The notes below the pieces were generated by a model, which saw only the letters and a list, made by a program, of their open reading frames with translations, was not told where the DNA came from and made no database searches. Positions 6,528 through 16,561 of a stretch of DNA of 64,000 bases are shown here, one piece after another (positions within the stretch are counted from its first letter, which is position 1; each line of letters starts with the position of its first letter). The DNA comes from Chitinophagaceae bacterium (GTDB lineage: Bacteria > Bacteroidota > Bacteroidia > Chitinophagales > Chitinophagaceae), in contig JAFKGR010000002.1 of the NCBI GenBank assembly GCA_017307735.1, forward strand, positions 390,536 to 454,535. The letters run 5' to 3'. A program made the translations under genes and the position numbers.

Positions 6528-7826
6528 TTATTGTTCTTCAATTTCCTTCCGGATTACTTCGTCAATGGTCACTATCACTTTGTCAATTCTCTGGTCATCC
6601 ATATCTACAATTTCGAAGTGGAACCCTCTCCATTCAAAGGTATCGCCGGTGGACGGAATCCTTCTTAACATGTGAAGAATAAATCCGGCGAGAGTATCGA
6701 ATTCATTCTCACTTTCACTAACCCATGAAGCTTTGTTGAAGTAGGTCAGGAAGTCATAAAATTGTATTTGTGCGTCAATGATAAAACTCCCGTCTTTGCG
6801 CTCTTTGATTTCATAATCCTCTCCTTCTTCTTCCGGTATTTCACCCACGATGGCATTCAGAATATCACGTGCGGTTATCATTCCCTGAAGGCTGCCATAT
6901 TCATCCACAATAAAAGCATGGTGGATTTTTGTGTTTTTTATTTTTTCAAGTACCTGATAGGCTGAATTATTTTCCGGAATAAACAATGGTTTGCGCAGCA
7001 GTTCATCCAAGGGTGCATTCGGATTCAGATAAAGATCTTTTACATGTACCACGCCTTCCACATCATCAATACTTTCGCGGCAAACAGGATAAACCGAATG
7101 TTGGTATTCTTCAATCTTTTCTTTCACAGATTCCCTTGATTCATTGATTTCAAACCAAACGATATCCGTCCGGTGAGTCATCAGAGAGGTAATATTCCGG
7201 TCCCCGAAATGAAAAACTCTTTCAATGATGTCTTTTTCTTCTTCTTCAATGGTACCCGATTCACTACCCTCATTGATCATGGCTTTGATCTCATCTTCCG
7301 TAACCCGGTTTTCTGTGGAATCTTTCAAATTAAACAATTTGAAAATCCCAATATTAATACTGCTGAGCAGCCATACCAACGGATACGAAACCGTACTCAG
7401 CACTTTTAAAGGACGTGCAACGAACCTTGCTATTCTTTCAGGATTGAGCAATACCAGCCGTTTAGGTACCAACTCCCCGAACAAAATGGAAAGGAAAGTA
7501 ACGATAATGACAATGACAATTAGAGAAATTGTATCAGCATACGAAGGAGTTAACCCTAATTTTTGGATATAGGGAGACAAATTTGCACTGAACCTCTCTC
7601 CTGAATAAACACCGGTAAGTATAGCTATCAGCGTAATATAAATCTGAGTTGTAGATAAAAAAACATCAGGATTGGCCTTTAATCCAAGTGCAACTTTTGC
7701 CTTTAAATCGCCTTTGGAGGCAAGTGCTTCAAGCCTGCTTTTTTTAGCTGTTATCAAAGCTGTTTCACACAAAACGATAAATCCATTCAGCAGGATCAGG
7801 ACTACTATAATAAAGACCTCCGCCAT
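6528..7826 (-). CDS. HlyC/CorC family (CNNM/CBS) membrane transporter
   Basis: A 432-residue protein with the standard order of the hemolysin/CorC family: an N-terminal DUF21/CNNM domain with three to four membrane helices (1-180, including NGFIVLCETALITAKKSRLEA), a pair of CBS domains (about 200-330, with the TARDIL motif), and a C-terminal CorC_HlyC domain. Members are thought to take part in Mg2+ or Co2+ efflux and regulation. It starts 5 bp after the PAP2 gene ends, so the two are co-transcribed. It resembles GldE in layout, but nothing here shows a link to gliding. Confidence 0.9.
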   Translation of the reverse strand: MAEVFIIVVLILLNGFIVLCETALITAKKSRLEALASKGDLKAKVALGLKANPDVFLSTTQIYITLIAILTGVYSGERFSANLSPYIQKLGLTPSYADTISLIVIVIIVTFLSILFGELVPKRLVLLNPERIARFVARPLKVLSTVSYPLVWLLSSINIGIFKLFNLKDSTENRVTEDEIKAMINEGSESGTIEEEEKDIIERVFHFGDRNITSLMTHRTDIVWFEINESRESVKEKIEEYQHSVYPVCRESIDDVEGVVHVKDLYLNPNAPLDELLRKPLFIPENNSAYQVLEKIKNTKIHHAFIVDEYGSLQGMITARDILNAIVGEIPEEEGEDYEIKERKDGSFIIDAQIQFYDFLTYFNKASWVSESENEFDTLAGFILHMLRRIPSTGDTFEWRGFHFEIVDMDDQRIDKVIVTIDEVIRKEIEEQ

Positions 7827-7831
7827 AATAT

Positions 7832-8443
7832 TTATTTAACAATTGGGCCAAGGCCGATAGCCTTGTTAAAAAAGGACGCAGTTAAAAATCCCAAAACAAT
7901 TCCAATAATTGCCCCGGAAAATACGTCAAATGGGAAATGAACGCCCACATATACCTGCGCATAACAGATTGCTGCGGCCCAAAGAAATATAAATCCCCAT
8001 TTTCTGCCCATGACTTTCTTAAAAGTAACAAAGATAAATGTAGAAATGCCAAAATGATTAACCGCATGCGAAGATGGGAAACTGCTGCTCATTGGACAAT
8101 AGCTTACCAAAAACCGGACTTGATGTGCCAAATCCGGATCCCTGCATGGCCGTAGCCTGAAAAAAGTATCTTTAAGCCAATGGCTGCTCACCTGGTCTGT
8201 GATGATTGCTGTTAAAATAAAAAATAATACCCACGCCCATCCTTTTAACTTGTAATTAATTGTTGAAAACAAAAGGAGAAAAAAATAAAACGGAACCCAT
8301 ACCGTTGGCTCTCTTAAAAATGGAACCACAGTATCGAGAAACCCATTGTGCCATTGACCGTTAAGTTCATAAAATAATGCATGGTCAATCCTGACCAATC
8401 CAGCAGGTAAAAACGAAGCATTTAAAAATACTCCTAAAATCAT
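7832..8443 (-). CDS. PAP2-family phosphatase
   Basis: This 203-residue membrane protein has the three PAP2 signatures: KDTFFRLRP (about residue 90), PSSHAVNHFG (about 122-131, with the catalytic His), and a third block YVGVHFPFDVFSG with the second His and Asp. Five or six membrane helices surround them. Such enzymes dephosphorylate lipid phosphates such as undecaprenyl pyrophosphate or phosphatidic acid. It is the first gene of an operon with the CBS transporter and GH13 lipoprotein. A TACATTTG promoter element ends only 5 bp before its ATG, so the transcript is probably leaderless. Confidence 0.92.
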   Translation of the reverse strand: MILGVFLNASFLPAGLVRIDHALFYELNGQWHNGFLDTVVPFLREPTVWVPFYFFLLLFSTINYKLKGWAWVLFFILTAIITDQVSSHWLKDTFFRLRPCRDPDLAHQVRFLVSYCPMSSSFPSSHAVNHFGISTFIFVTFKKVMGRKWGFIFLWAAAICYAQVYVGVHFPFDVFSGAIIGIVLGFLTASFFNKAIGLGPIVK

Positions 8444-8448
8444 GTCGT

Positions 8449-8456
8449 CAAATGTA
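8449..8456 (-). promoter_or_regulatory. -7 promoter element of the PAP2 operon
   Basis: On the minus strand this reads TACATTTG, a full match to the Bacteroidota -7 consensus TAnnTTTG. It ends 5 bp before the ATG at 8443, which puts the transcription start at or next to the start codon. Confidence 0.55.
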
Positions 8457-8487
8457 GTTATTCTGAATCAACTGCTTTGAAATACAC

Positions 8488-8495
8488 TACTTTTG
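8488..8495 (+). promoter_or_regulatory. -7 promoter element of the LtaS-like gene pair
   Basis: Reads TACTTTTG, a full match to TAnnTTTG, 24 bp before the ATG at 8520. It is divergent from the PAP2 promoter 31 bp away. Confidence 0.55.
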
Positions 8496-8519
8496 CCGAC
8501 TTTATGATTAACCTAGTAG

Positions 8520-10682
8520 ATGAAAAAAATTGTTTTCTCAAGGCTTAGCCTGTGGATGATCAGAACGGGTATTTGTTTACTCGTCTTTATGACAATAATG
8601 AGGTTCGTTTTCTTTTACCGTTTTCATCCTCTTTCGGCCGGTATCAGCGATTATGTAGCATCCTTTCTGTTGGGTGTCAGATATGATCTCAGAATTATCT
8701 GCGGGATTATTCTTTTCCCTTTTTTAATTGGGCAGTTATATATCGAAAAGAAAAATGGAAAACTTTCAACCGGGAGTTACATACGTATCGGAATTACGGT
8801 TCTCATAATGGTTTTCCTTCTTGGTTTTATGAAGAAGGGCCATATTCTGATGAGCAATCTCATTGCCATGGTAATTTTGTTTCTGCTGGTTTTGCTATGG
8901 TTATTCCTCTCAAAGGATTGCAATCCATTTCACAATAAAATTTCAAGAAAGATATTCAGGTGGTATTTGAATATTATTATGCTGGCAGTTGTTTTCTTTT
9001 ATGCGTTAGACTTTGAACATTATGATTATCTGAAACAACGATTAAGTGCCAGTGTGGTAAACTATGCCGAGGATGTGAACATCAGTGCAAACATGATTTG
9101 GGAAACCTACCCGGTATTCTGGCTCATTTTTTTTATTGTGATCGGTACGGTTGCTCTTCTCTGGTGGGTTAATTATTCTTATGCACGGTTGGCCAGAAGA
9201 GAACCCGGAACAAAACAAACTTCCACCATCCCGACAGTTGGCCTCGTCATTATTTTTGCTTTGGCAATCTTTGGCCGGCTCAATCAATATCCTCTCAGGT
9301 GGAGTGATGCTTTTGCTCTCGGAAATGATTTCAAGGCAAATCTTGCCTTAAATCCATTTCAAAGTTTTCTTAGTACACTTTCATTTCGCAACTCCGGTTA
9401 TGATCTAAATACCGTAAAAAAATATCACGGTTTAGTCAGCGAATACCTCGGTATCAATAATCCGGATAACAAAGAACTCAACTTTGACCGGCAATTTATC
9501 GCACCGGCAAATGCACCCAAACGAAATGTAGTCATTGTAATTTGTGAGAGTTTTTCTATGTATAAAAGTTCAATGTCAGGCAATCCCCTGAATACAACTC
9601 CCTACTTTAATCAGATGTGTGAAAACGGTGTTTTTTACGATCATTGTTTTACGCCTTCTTATGGCACCGCACGGGGTGTTTGGGCAACTATTACCGGAAT
9701 ACCTGATGTAGAATATCCCAATACCAGCAGCCGTAACCCATCTTATGTGGATCAACACACCATTATCAATGATTATAAAGGTTACGATAAATATTATTTC
9801 ATCGGAGGAAGCAGCAGTTGGGCCAATATCCGCGGACTTCTTACAAATAACATCGCCGGGCTTCACCTGCTTGAAGAAGAAAATTTCAAAGCCAAAAAAG
9901 AAAATGTATGGGGTATCAGCGATAAAAGATTATTGCTTGCTGCCAATGATACTTTTAAATCTTTGAAGAAACCATTTATTGCAATTGTACAAACTGCCGA
10001 CAATCATCGCCCTTACACCATACCTGACGAAGACAAAGGTGAATTTAAAATTGAAAATTTTCCGCCGGATACCTTGCAGAAATATGGATTCGCCTCCAAT
10101 GAGGAATTGAATGCCTTCCGCTACACTGACTTTGTTTTTAAAACCTTTATCGAAGCTGCCAAAAAAGAAAGCTATTTCAAAAACACTTTATTTGTGTTTG
10201 TTGGCGACCATGGTATTCCAGGCAATGCAGACTCAGAATATCCACACGTTTGGGAGAAGGCGAGCCTCACCATTCATCATGTTCCTCTGTTGTTTTATGC
10301 TCCCGGATTTTTGAAACCTGAACGATCTTCACGGGTTTGTTCTCAGGTGGACTTGCTTCCAAGCGCATCTGCACTTGCCGGAATTTCCTATCAGAATTCC
10401 ACTATGGGAATTAACCTTTTCGATTCGGGAAAAATAAATACACCACTGAAGAACGCTGTATTTCTTTTTGATCCGACAATGGATCAAATCGGTATTGCAA
10501 CCGACAGCCTGGTTTATCTGAATAATCTGATCAGCAACAAACAAATGTTCTATTCCATGCTCCCGGATATTAAACCGAACAAAGCCAAAGAGGACTCCAT
10601 GAGAATATTGACTACTGCCTGGTATGAAACTGCCAAATACCTGTTGTATCATAATAAAAAGAAGGAAGCTGGCGAAAAATAA
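8520..10682 (+). CDS. LtaS-like sulfatase-fold membrane transferase, copy 1
   Basis: A 720-residue protein with about five N-terminal membrane helices (residues 10-260) and a C-terminal extracytoplasmic alkaline-phosphatase/sulfatase domain. Metal and catalytic features of the lipoteichoic-acid-synthase family are visible: a Glu in VICESFS, a Thr in YGTARGVW as the candidate nucleophile, and Asp-His in VGDHGIPG. In Gram-negative bacteria such proteins transfer phosphoglycerol or phosphoethanolamine to envelope glycans or lipids, so true lipoteichoic acid is not implied. A closely similar gene follows after 6 bp, suggesting tandem duplication and co-transcription. Confidence 0.88.
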   Translation: MKKIVFSRLSLWMIRTGICLLVFMTIMRFVFFYRFHPLSAGISDYVASFLLGVRYDLRIICGIILFPFLIGQLYIEKKNGKLSTGSYIRIGITVLIMVFLLGFMKKGHILMSNLIAMVILFLLVLLWLFLSKDCNPFHNKISRKIFRWYLNIIMLAVVFFYALDFEHYDYLKQRLSASVVNYAEDVNISANMIWETYPVFWLIFFIVIGTVALLWWVNYSYARLARREPGTKQTSTIPTVGLVIIFALAIFGRLNQYPLRWSDAFALGNDFKANLALNPFQSFLSTLSFRNSGYDLNTVKKYHGLVSEYLGINNPDNKELNFDRQFIAPANAPKRNVVIVICESFSMYKSSMSGNPLNTTPYFNQMCENGVFYDHCFTPSYGTARGVWATITGIPDVEYPNTSSRNPSYVDQHTIINDYKGYDKYYFIGGSSSWANIRGLLTNNIAGLHLLEEENFKAKKENVWGISDKRLLLAANDTFKSLKKPFIAIVQTADNHRPYTIPDEDKGEFKIENFPPDTLQKYGFASNEELNAFRYTDFVFKTFIEAAKKESYFKNTLFVFVGDHGIPGNADSEYPHVWEKASLTIHHVPLLFYAPGFLKPERSSRVCSQVDLLPSASALAGISYQNSTMGINLFDSGKINTPLKNAVFLFDPTMDQIGIATDSLVYLNNLISNKQMFYSMLPDIKPNKAKEDSMRILTTAWYETAKYLLYHNKKKEAGEK

Positions 10683-10688
10683 TCAGCC

Positions 10689-12716
10689 ATGTACCTGAAA
10701 AATAAAATACAAGGCACAATTCCGCTCACCATTCGCTGGCTGGTAAGCCTGTGGATTATTTTCATGTTAATCTTTACCGTGTTGCGTATTGCAACTTTAA
10801 TCAGTTTTATGCCGCCACAGGTAAAGGTTGCAGAAGTTTTACCTGCTTTTTCACTTGGCTTTTTTTATGATGTGAGATGGGTTTCAATATTTCTTCTGCC
10901 AATTGCTTTATTGAGCATGTTCCCCGGGTTATCTCCGTTCTATTCAGTCAGGAATAAAAAAGTATGGTCGTGGTACCTGGCTGCCGCAGCGCTGTTTGTT
11001 TTAATTTTTTTCGGCGCCGATTTTGGTAATTTCAGTTACAACCACACCAGGTTGAATGCAAGCGCACTCAATTTCGCTGAAGACCCTGGCGTTTCTGTCC
11101 GGATGCTGTGGCAGAGCTATCCATTGGTATGGATTTTATTTGCTTTGTCGCTTACCGTTTTTCTTCTCTTCATTCTTTTCAGACACACTCATGTGATCAC
11201 AAACAAAAGGCCGGTCAATGAAGGAAGTGTTTCCGTGAAAATGTGGTTTTCAATAACAATTCTTTTATTGGGATGGTCAGTCTATGGATTGTTTTTGTCG
11301 CGCCCATTAAAATGGAAAGATGCATTTCTGTTGAATAATAATTTTACTGCCTACCTGGCCCTGAATCCGCTGCAAAATTTTTTCAGCACATTGCAATTCA
11401 GGCAACCCATTTTCGACAATGAAAAAGCAAGATCCTATTATGGACAGATGGCCCGGTTTTTAGGAATCGAAAAAGAAAATAAACAAACCAAAGAAATTTC
11501 TTATTCGCGAATTATAAACCCGGGAATCAAGTCGCTGGAGAGCAATCCGAATGTTGTTTTGGTGCTCTGCGAAAGTTTTAGCATGTACAAAAGCAGCATG
11601 TCCGGGAACCCGCTCAATACCACTCCCTTTTTTCAGCAACTTTGTAATGAAGGTATTTTCTTCAACAGGTGTTTTTCTCCTACATTCGGAACAGCCAGAG
11701 GGGTTTTTGCTTTGATCACCGGAATACCGGATGTTCAATTATCAAAATTCTCATCGCGCAATCCTGAAGCCGTAAATCAGCGAACCATCGTAAATAATTT
11801 TGAGGGCTACAATAAATTCTATTTTATCGGAGGGAGCAGTGACTTCAATAATTTCGAGGGTGTTATCAGAAATATCAATGGAGTTCAAATTTATCAGGAA
11901 GGATCTTACCAATCGGCTCCGCTGAATGTATGGGGAATCAGTGATAAAGATTTGTTTCTCGAAGCAGGCAAAATGCTGACCAGGCAGGAGAAACCATTTT
12001 TTGCAATAATCCAGACTGCAGATAATCATCGCCCCTTTACAATTCCCGTTTCTGATTCAGATTTTGAACGGGAAATAATTTCTGAAGATACTTTGCTCAA
12101 ATATGGATTTGAATCGCTGAAAGAATATCAGTCTTTCCGTTACACTGATTATTGTTTTAAAAAATTTATGGATTACGCAAAACAGCAGTCATGGTTTGCA
12201 AATACCATTTTTGTTTTCGTCGGTGATCATGGTGTCAGTGGCGGAGATGCATCCGCCATTTATTCAAATTCATTGGTAAATCTTAACAGGCTTACAGATG
12301 AGCATGTTCCTCTGCTTTTTTATGCTCCTGAACTTTTATCACCCGAACTGCATGCAGAAACGGTTTCACAGATTGATGTGTTGCCGACCATTGCTGGGAT
12401 GATTCACAAGCCTTACCTAAATACGACTTTGGGGAGAGATCTTTTGAATCTCAAAAATAAAATGGATGCAGCTTTCATTATTCATCATGATGAAGGGAAA
12501 ATAGGTATCGTTACAGATGATTTTTATTTCTCAAAGAGCCTGCAGATGAATAAAGAAGAATTATATCCGGTGAGTAAAAAAGGATTTGGAGAAAATAAAG
12601 TCAAAAAAGACTCAGTAATGAAATCACTTTCTCAACTGACTTCCGCGATCTATGAAACTTCAAAATATTTATTATTTCATAATGAACAGGGACCAGATGT
12701 ACAAGGTTTAAAATAA
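10689..12716 (+). CDS. LtaS-like sulfatase-fold membrane transferase, copy 2
   Basis: A 675-residue paralogue of the preceding gene with the same layout: five membrane helices, then a sulfatase-fold domain. The block SFSMYKSSMSGNPLNTTP is identical in both copies, and VLCESFS, FGTARGVF and VGDHGVSG preserve the metal and nucleophile residues, so both copies should be active. They differ mainly in the membrane part and the C-terminus. The 6-bp gap suggests a single transcript. The donor and acceptor cannot be told; duplication suggests two related acceptors or successive transfers. Confidence 0.88.
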   Translation: MYLKNKIQGTIPLTIRWLVSLWIIFMLIFTVLRIATLISFMPPQVKVAEVLPAFSLGFFYDVRWVSIFLLPIALLSMFPGLSPFYSVRNKKVWSWYLAAAALFVLIFFGADFGNFSYNHTRLNASALNFAEDPGVSVRMLWQSYPLVWILFALSLTVFLLFILFRHTHVITNKRPVNEGSVSVKMWFSITILLLGWSVYGLFLSRPLKWKDAFLLNNNFTAYLALNPLQNFFSTLQFRQPIFDNEKARSYYGQMARFLGIEKENKQTKEISYSRIINPGIKSLESNPNVVLVLCESFSMYKSSMSGNPLNTTPFFQQLCNEGIFFNRCFSPTFGTARGVFALITGIPDVQLSKFSSRNPEAVNQRTIVNNFEGYNKFYFIGGSSDFNNFEGVIRNINGVQIYQEGSYQSAPLNVWGISDKDLFLEAGKMLTRQEKPFFAIIQTADNHRPFTIPVSDSDFEREIISEDTLLKYGFESLKEYQSFRYTDYCFKKFMDYAKQQSWFANTIFVFVGDHGVSGGDASAIYSNSLVNLNRLTDEHVPLLFYAPELLSPELHAETVSQIDVLPTIAGMIHKPYLNTTLGRDLLNLKNKMDAAFIIHHDEGKIGIVTDDFYFSKSLQMNKEELYPVSKKGFGENKVKKDSVMKSLSQLTSAIYETSKYLLFHNEQGPDVQGLK

Positions 12717-12769
12717 AGTATTATCATTGAATTTTTTTCTGTTAATGAATTAAAATTGAATTTTAGATA

Positions 12770-13348
12770 ATGGCTGGAAATAAAAATGTCTGGAAGAAAT
12801 ATTTGGGAAATATTATTTTCTTTGGTTTGCTGTTGATTTTTCTCATTAGTACCCCGGCGAAATCGTGGTTGTTACGTCAGTTTTTGCGGACAGGATTGTT
12901 TTCTCCTAAAATAGAGAATAAGCAAACCGATTCCACCCGGATAAACGCGATGCCTCTGACTTTTAAGGATGAAAATGGTATTTTTCACAGTACGGAAAAC
13001 ATGAGAGGAAAAGTTGTTTTTATCAACTTCTGGGCTTCCTGGTGCCCGCCCTGTATTGCCGAAATGCCCGGTGTCAATGAAATGTATCAACAATTGAGAA
13101 ATGATTCGTCAATTGCATTTGTCTTCATTAACCTGGATGATACTTCTGAAAAAGGAAAAGAGTTTTTAAACAAAAAGCATTTCGATATCCCCCTGCAGAG
13201 AGCTGATAGCTTTATACCAACAGACCTTTATGGAGGAAGTTTGCCGACAACGATTATTTTGGACAGGCAAGGACGAATTGCGATGAAACATACCGGATTA
13301 GGAAATTACAATACAGCCCGGTTCAAAAAAGAATTAATCAGGTTGTAA
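12770..13348 (+). CDS. TlpA-family membrane-anchored thioredoxin
   Basis: A 192-residue protein with an N-terminal membrane anchor (about residues 12-35) and a thioredoxin-like domain carrying the active site WASWCPPC near residue 90, followed by the conserved cis-Pro region GSLPTTIILD. It should act in the periplasm to reduce or maintain cysteines, for example during cytochrome maturation. It lies 53 bp after the second LtaS-like gene on the same strand and may be read through from it. The specific partner is unknown. Confidence 0.9.
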   Translation: MAGNKNVWKKYLGNIIFFGLLLIFLISTPAKSWLLRQFLRTGLFSPKIENKQTDSTRINAMPLTFKDENGIFHSTENMRGKVVFINFWASWCPPCIAEMPGVNEMYQQLRNDSSIAFVFINLDDTSEKGKEFLNKKHFDIPLQRADSFIPTDLYGGSLPTTIILDRQGRIAMKHTGLGNYNTARFKKELIRL

Positions 13349-13394
13349 GAAAAAGAACAGGATAGATGAGCAAAGAAACCACCTGCTCACAATT

Positions 13395-14375
13395 TTACTT
13401 TATGTAATTAATGATAGCTTCAAATTTTTCGTCCTTCACTCCCAGGGCATCAGCGGCTGCATTGCTAAGTACCAGGGTTACACCATCATTCTGTTTTATC
13501 TCCGGAATTGCATCTAACACCTTTGCATATACGGTACTGTTTGAAGAGGAAACTGTAATCTTCATAATTGATCCCGGACGTGCATCATTGCTAAAGCAAT
13601 AATATTTCCCATCGTCCCATCCGCTGGTGGACTTAAAAACAGAGGTTATTGCATTGGTCGATTTCAGTCCGCCCTGATTGGCCGCTTCCGAATATTGTTG
13701 CTTAAAAAATCCCTCTTTTCCTGCATTTGATGCAGGATTGTTGGTGTTGGAGGTCTGGACCACATTTACAGGCTGAGTTTCGGTAACGGATTCCCGTTTT
13801 GTTTCTTTAACAGGTTCGATTTCCTTCTTCGGTTCAACCACAACAGTTTCCTTTTTTACTGGCGGATTTTGATTTCGTACCTGACCTCTGAATTCATTTT
13901 TTGCAAACGCTGATTCATTTTTATTCACTTTCAAAAATCCAACAATCATAGGTACTCCCCTGTTTACCTGATCACTATTCATCTGGTTCCACTCTTTCAG
14001 ATTTTCGAGAGGTACATTCCTGTAATTGGCTCCAATCCGGAAAAGTGTTTCTCCGGAAGCTACTGTATGGTAAAGAGGAACGAGCGCTTCCGATGAAGAT
14101 TGATTCAATGCCTGGGTAAAATTATTCCGCCCCAAAGGGATTTTCAAAAGCTGTCCCGAGAATAAACCTTTGTTCAGGGTGAGGTTATTATACGAGGCCA
14201 GATCTTTGGGCGCTACATTAAACAATCTGCCAACACTATAAAAATTTTCTCCGGGAGAAACCGAATGTTCCAGATAGAGATCATTACCGGCACCCTGAAT
14301 ATTTAATCTTTCCTGAGAATAACAAAAAGTCTGAATTACGAAGGTGAAAAGGAGAAAAGGGATCAGCTTATGCAT
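13395..14375 (-). CDS. Secreted LysM protein with C-terminal barrel-like domain
   Basis: A 326-residue protein with a signal peptide (MHKLIPFLLFTFVIQTFCYS) and two LysM repeats, at about 35-80 (HSVSPGENFYSVGRLFNV) and 101-150 (YHTVASGETLFRIGANYR). A Glu/Lys/Thr-rich linker follows (about 170-220), then a C-terminal domain (about 235-326) whose pattern resembles RlpA-like double-psi beta-barrels. LysM binds peptidoglycan, so it probably works in the cell wall. It points against the TlpA gene and ends 46 bp from it. No catalytic residue was identified in the barrel. Confidence 0.85.
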   Translation of the reverse strand: MHKLIPFLLFTFVIQTFCYSQERLNIQGAGNDLYLEHSVSPGENFYSVGRLFNVAPKDLASYNNLTLNKGLFSGQLLKIPLGRNNFTQALNQSSSEALVPLYHTVASGETLFRIGANYRNVPLENLKEWNQMNSDQVNRGVPMIVGFLKVNKNESAFAKNEFRGQVRNQNPPVKKETVVVEPKKEIEPVKETKRESVTETQPVNVVQTSNTNNPASNAGKEGFFKQQYSEAANQGGLKSTNAITSVFKSTSGWDDGKYYCFSNDARPGSIMKITVSSSNSTVYAKVLDAIPEIKQNDGVTLVLSNAAADALGVKDEKFEAIINYIK

Positions 14376-14684
14376 AAGTTTTTTTTATGGTATTGAATTA
14401 ATATGAGAAGCTTTTCATCTGTTACAAAAATAACAGGCATCCACTTCAGATTTCGTTAAAATTTCTTAACATCATACCTGTATTGCTTACCTCAGTACCG
14501 ATTTCAGGCTCATCCTGAAGTTGTTCGATTTATTTTTTTAGAAAAAAATCTTTATGAAAAAAAATCCATTCGTTCGAAAGATAGAGAATTTGGACGTCAT
14601 ATTTTAAAATGAATATTGAGCGCCGGATAAATGACAATCCTTAAAAGGTAGTTCTATTGAAGCCCTTTTCTTAAAACAAAATAC
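14376..14684. other. Intergenic stretch between lepA and the LysM gene
   Basis: AT-rich and without a gene. On the minus strand TATTTTTG at 14432-14425 matches TAnnTTTG 49 bp before the LysM ATG and sits inside a small dyad CTGTTA/TAACAG (14419-14436). The rest shows no clear structure. Confidence 0.5.
14425..14432 (-). promoter_or_regulatory. Candidate -7 element of the LysM gene
   Basis: Reads TATTTTTG on the minus strand, a full consensus match, overlapping the dyad CTGTTA/TAACAG, which could be an operator. No -33 TTTG was seen at the expected spacing. Confidence 0.35.
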
Positions 14685-16472
14685 TTAATCCAATTTTAAA
14701 ACGGCAAGGAATGCTTCCTGAGGTACTTCCACATTTCCAATTTGTTTCATTCTCTTTTTCCCTTCTTTCTGCTTTTCAAGAAGCTTTCTCTTTCGGCTGA
14801 TATCTCCTCCGTAACATTTGGCTGTAACGTCCTTTCTCATTGCACTGATATTTTCTCTCGCGATAATTTTGGCTCCGATTGCTGCCTGGATGGCAATCTG
14901 AAATTGCTGGCGCGGAACAAGTTCTTTTAGTTTTTCACAAAGTTTTCGTCCAAAATCCTGCGCCCTGCTTTTATGGATCAAAGCGCTCAGAGCATCCACC
15001 CTGTCTCCGTTCAACAGGATATCCATTTTTGCAATGTCACTTTCTCTGTATCCGATGGGATGATAATCGAATGAGGCATATCCACGGGTCTGGCTCTTCA
15101 GCCGGTCATAAAAATCAAAAACAATTTCGGTTAACGGCATTTCAAATCCCAATTCCACGCGGGTGGTTGTAAGGTATCCCTGGTAAACAAGCGTCCCTCG
15201 TTTTCCGATGCAGAGGTTCATGATATTTCCGATATACTCAGGTTTGGAAATAATCTGGGCTCTGATATAAGGTTCTTCAATGCGGTCAATTCTGCTTGGA
15301 TCCGGCATTTGCGCCGGATTATTTACAATTACTGTTTCTCCATTGGTTGTGTAAGCAATAAAACTTACGTTGGGAACAGTGGTGATAACAGTCTGGTTGA
15401 ATTCCCTCTCCAGCCTTTCCTGCACAATTTCCATGTGAAGCATACCAAGAAATCCGCAGCGGAATCCAAAACCCAGAGCCTGGCTGGTTTCCAGTTCAAA
15501 GGTGAGTGAAGCATCATTCAACTGAAGTTTTTCCATACACTCTCTCAATTCTTCAAACTCATCGGTATTAATCGGAAAGATTCCGGCAAAAACCATTGGC
15601 TTCACTTCTTTAAATCCGTGAATGGATTCGCGGCTTGGATTTGCAACAGTTGTCAGGGTGTCTCCCACCTTTACTTCTGTGGCTGTTTTAATACCTGTAA
15701 TCACATATCCAACATCACCTGCTCCAACTAATTTCTTAGGCTGCATTCCGAGTTTGAGAACACCAACTTCATCTGCGAGGTATTCCTTTCCTGTATTCAG
15801 GAATCTGATTTTTTCTCCACTGTGTATAACCCCATTGAATATACGAAAATAGACAATGATACCCCGGAATGAATTGAATACGCTGTCGAATATCAATGCC
15901 TGCAAAGGTTTTTCGGGATCGCCATCCGGCGGGGGTATCCGTTCAACAATAGCATGAAGAATCTCTTCAACTCCTTCCCCGGTCTTCGCACTCGCATGCA
16001 ATATTTCTTCCCTTTTGCAACCGATTAATTCAATTACCTGATCTTCCACCTCAGCAATCATCGCTCCTTCCATGTCAATTTTGTTCAAAACCGGAATGAT
16101 TTCAAGATTATTGTCAATGGCGAGATAAAGATTGCTGATGGTTTGTGCCTGAATCCCCTGGGTGGCATCTATCAGCAACAATGCCCCTTCGCATGCAGCC
16201 AGCGCCCTGCTTACCTCATAACTGAAATCCACATGGCCGGGTGTATCAATGAGGTTTAATATATATTCCTGATGCTGATATTGATAATTGATCTGGATGG
16301 CGTGGCTCTTGATGGTAATTCCTTTTTCACGTTCCAAATCCATGTCGTCTAATACCTGGTTCTGCATTTCCCGTTGATTGATGGTATGGGTAAACTCCAG
16401 TAAACGGTCGGCCAGAGTGCTTTTACCATGGTCAATGTGAGCAATGATGCAGAAATTCCTGAAATGCTTCAT
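14685..16472 (-). CDS. lepA: Elongation factor 4 (LepA), translational GTPase
   Basis: A 595-residue protein of the usual LepA length. The GTPase motifs are intact: G1 AHIDHGKST (about 10-18), G3 DTPGH (about 77), G4 NKID (about 131). The EF-G-like domains and the LepA-specific C-terminal domain with [16 protein letters not shown] follow. LepA acts on ribosomes, in initiation or back-translocation, at the inner face of the membrane. The ATG at 16472 is supported by TACCTTTG 20 bp upstream. It is transcribed alone; the 311-bp region before it is shared with the divergent flippase gene. Confidence 0.98.
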   Translation of the reverse strand: MKHFRNFCIIAHIDHGKSTLADRLLEFTHTINQREMQNQVLDDMDLEREKGITIKSHAIQINYQYQHQEYILNLIDTPGHVDFSYEVSRALAACEGALLLIDATQGIQAQTISNLYLAIDNNLEIIPVLNKIDMEGAMIAEVEDQVIELIGCKREEILHASAKTGEGVEEILHAIVERIPPPDGDPEKPLQALIFDSVFNSFRGIIVYFRIFNGVIHSGEKIRFLNTGKEYLADEVGVLKLGMQPKKLVGAGDVGYVITGIKTATEVKVGDTLTTVANPSRESIHGFKEVKPMVFAGIFPINTDEFEELRECMEKLQLNDASLTFELETSQALGFGFRCGFLGMLHMEIVQERLEREFNQTVITTVPNVSFIAYTTNGETVIVNNPAQMPDPSRIDRIEEPYIRAQIISKPEYIGNIMNLCIGKRGTLVYQGYLTTTRVELGFEMPLTEIVFDFYDRLKSQTRGYASFDYHPIGYRESDIAKMDILLNGDRVDALSALIHKSRAQDFGRKLCEKLKELVPRQQFQIAIQAAIGAKIIARENISAMRKDVTAKCYGGDISRKRKLLEKQKEGKKRMKQIGNVEVPQEAFLAVLKLD

Positions 16473-16492
16473 ATAATGTTTGCTACAGGGCG

Positions 16493-16500
16493 CAAAGGTA
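16493..16500 (-). promoter_or_regulatory. -7 promoter element of lepA
   Basis: Reads TACCTTTG on the minus strand, a full consensus match, 20 bp before the lepA ATG. Confidence 0.55.
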
Positions 16501-16561
16501 AGTTTTTGAACCTCAAAAAAGCAGCTCCTGAAAGGAGGGATTGCTGGTAATTTTTATCACT

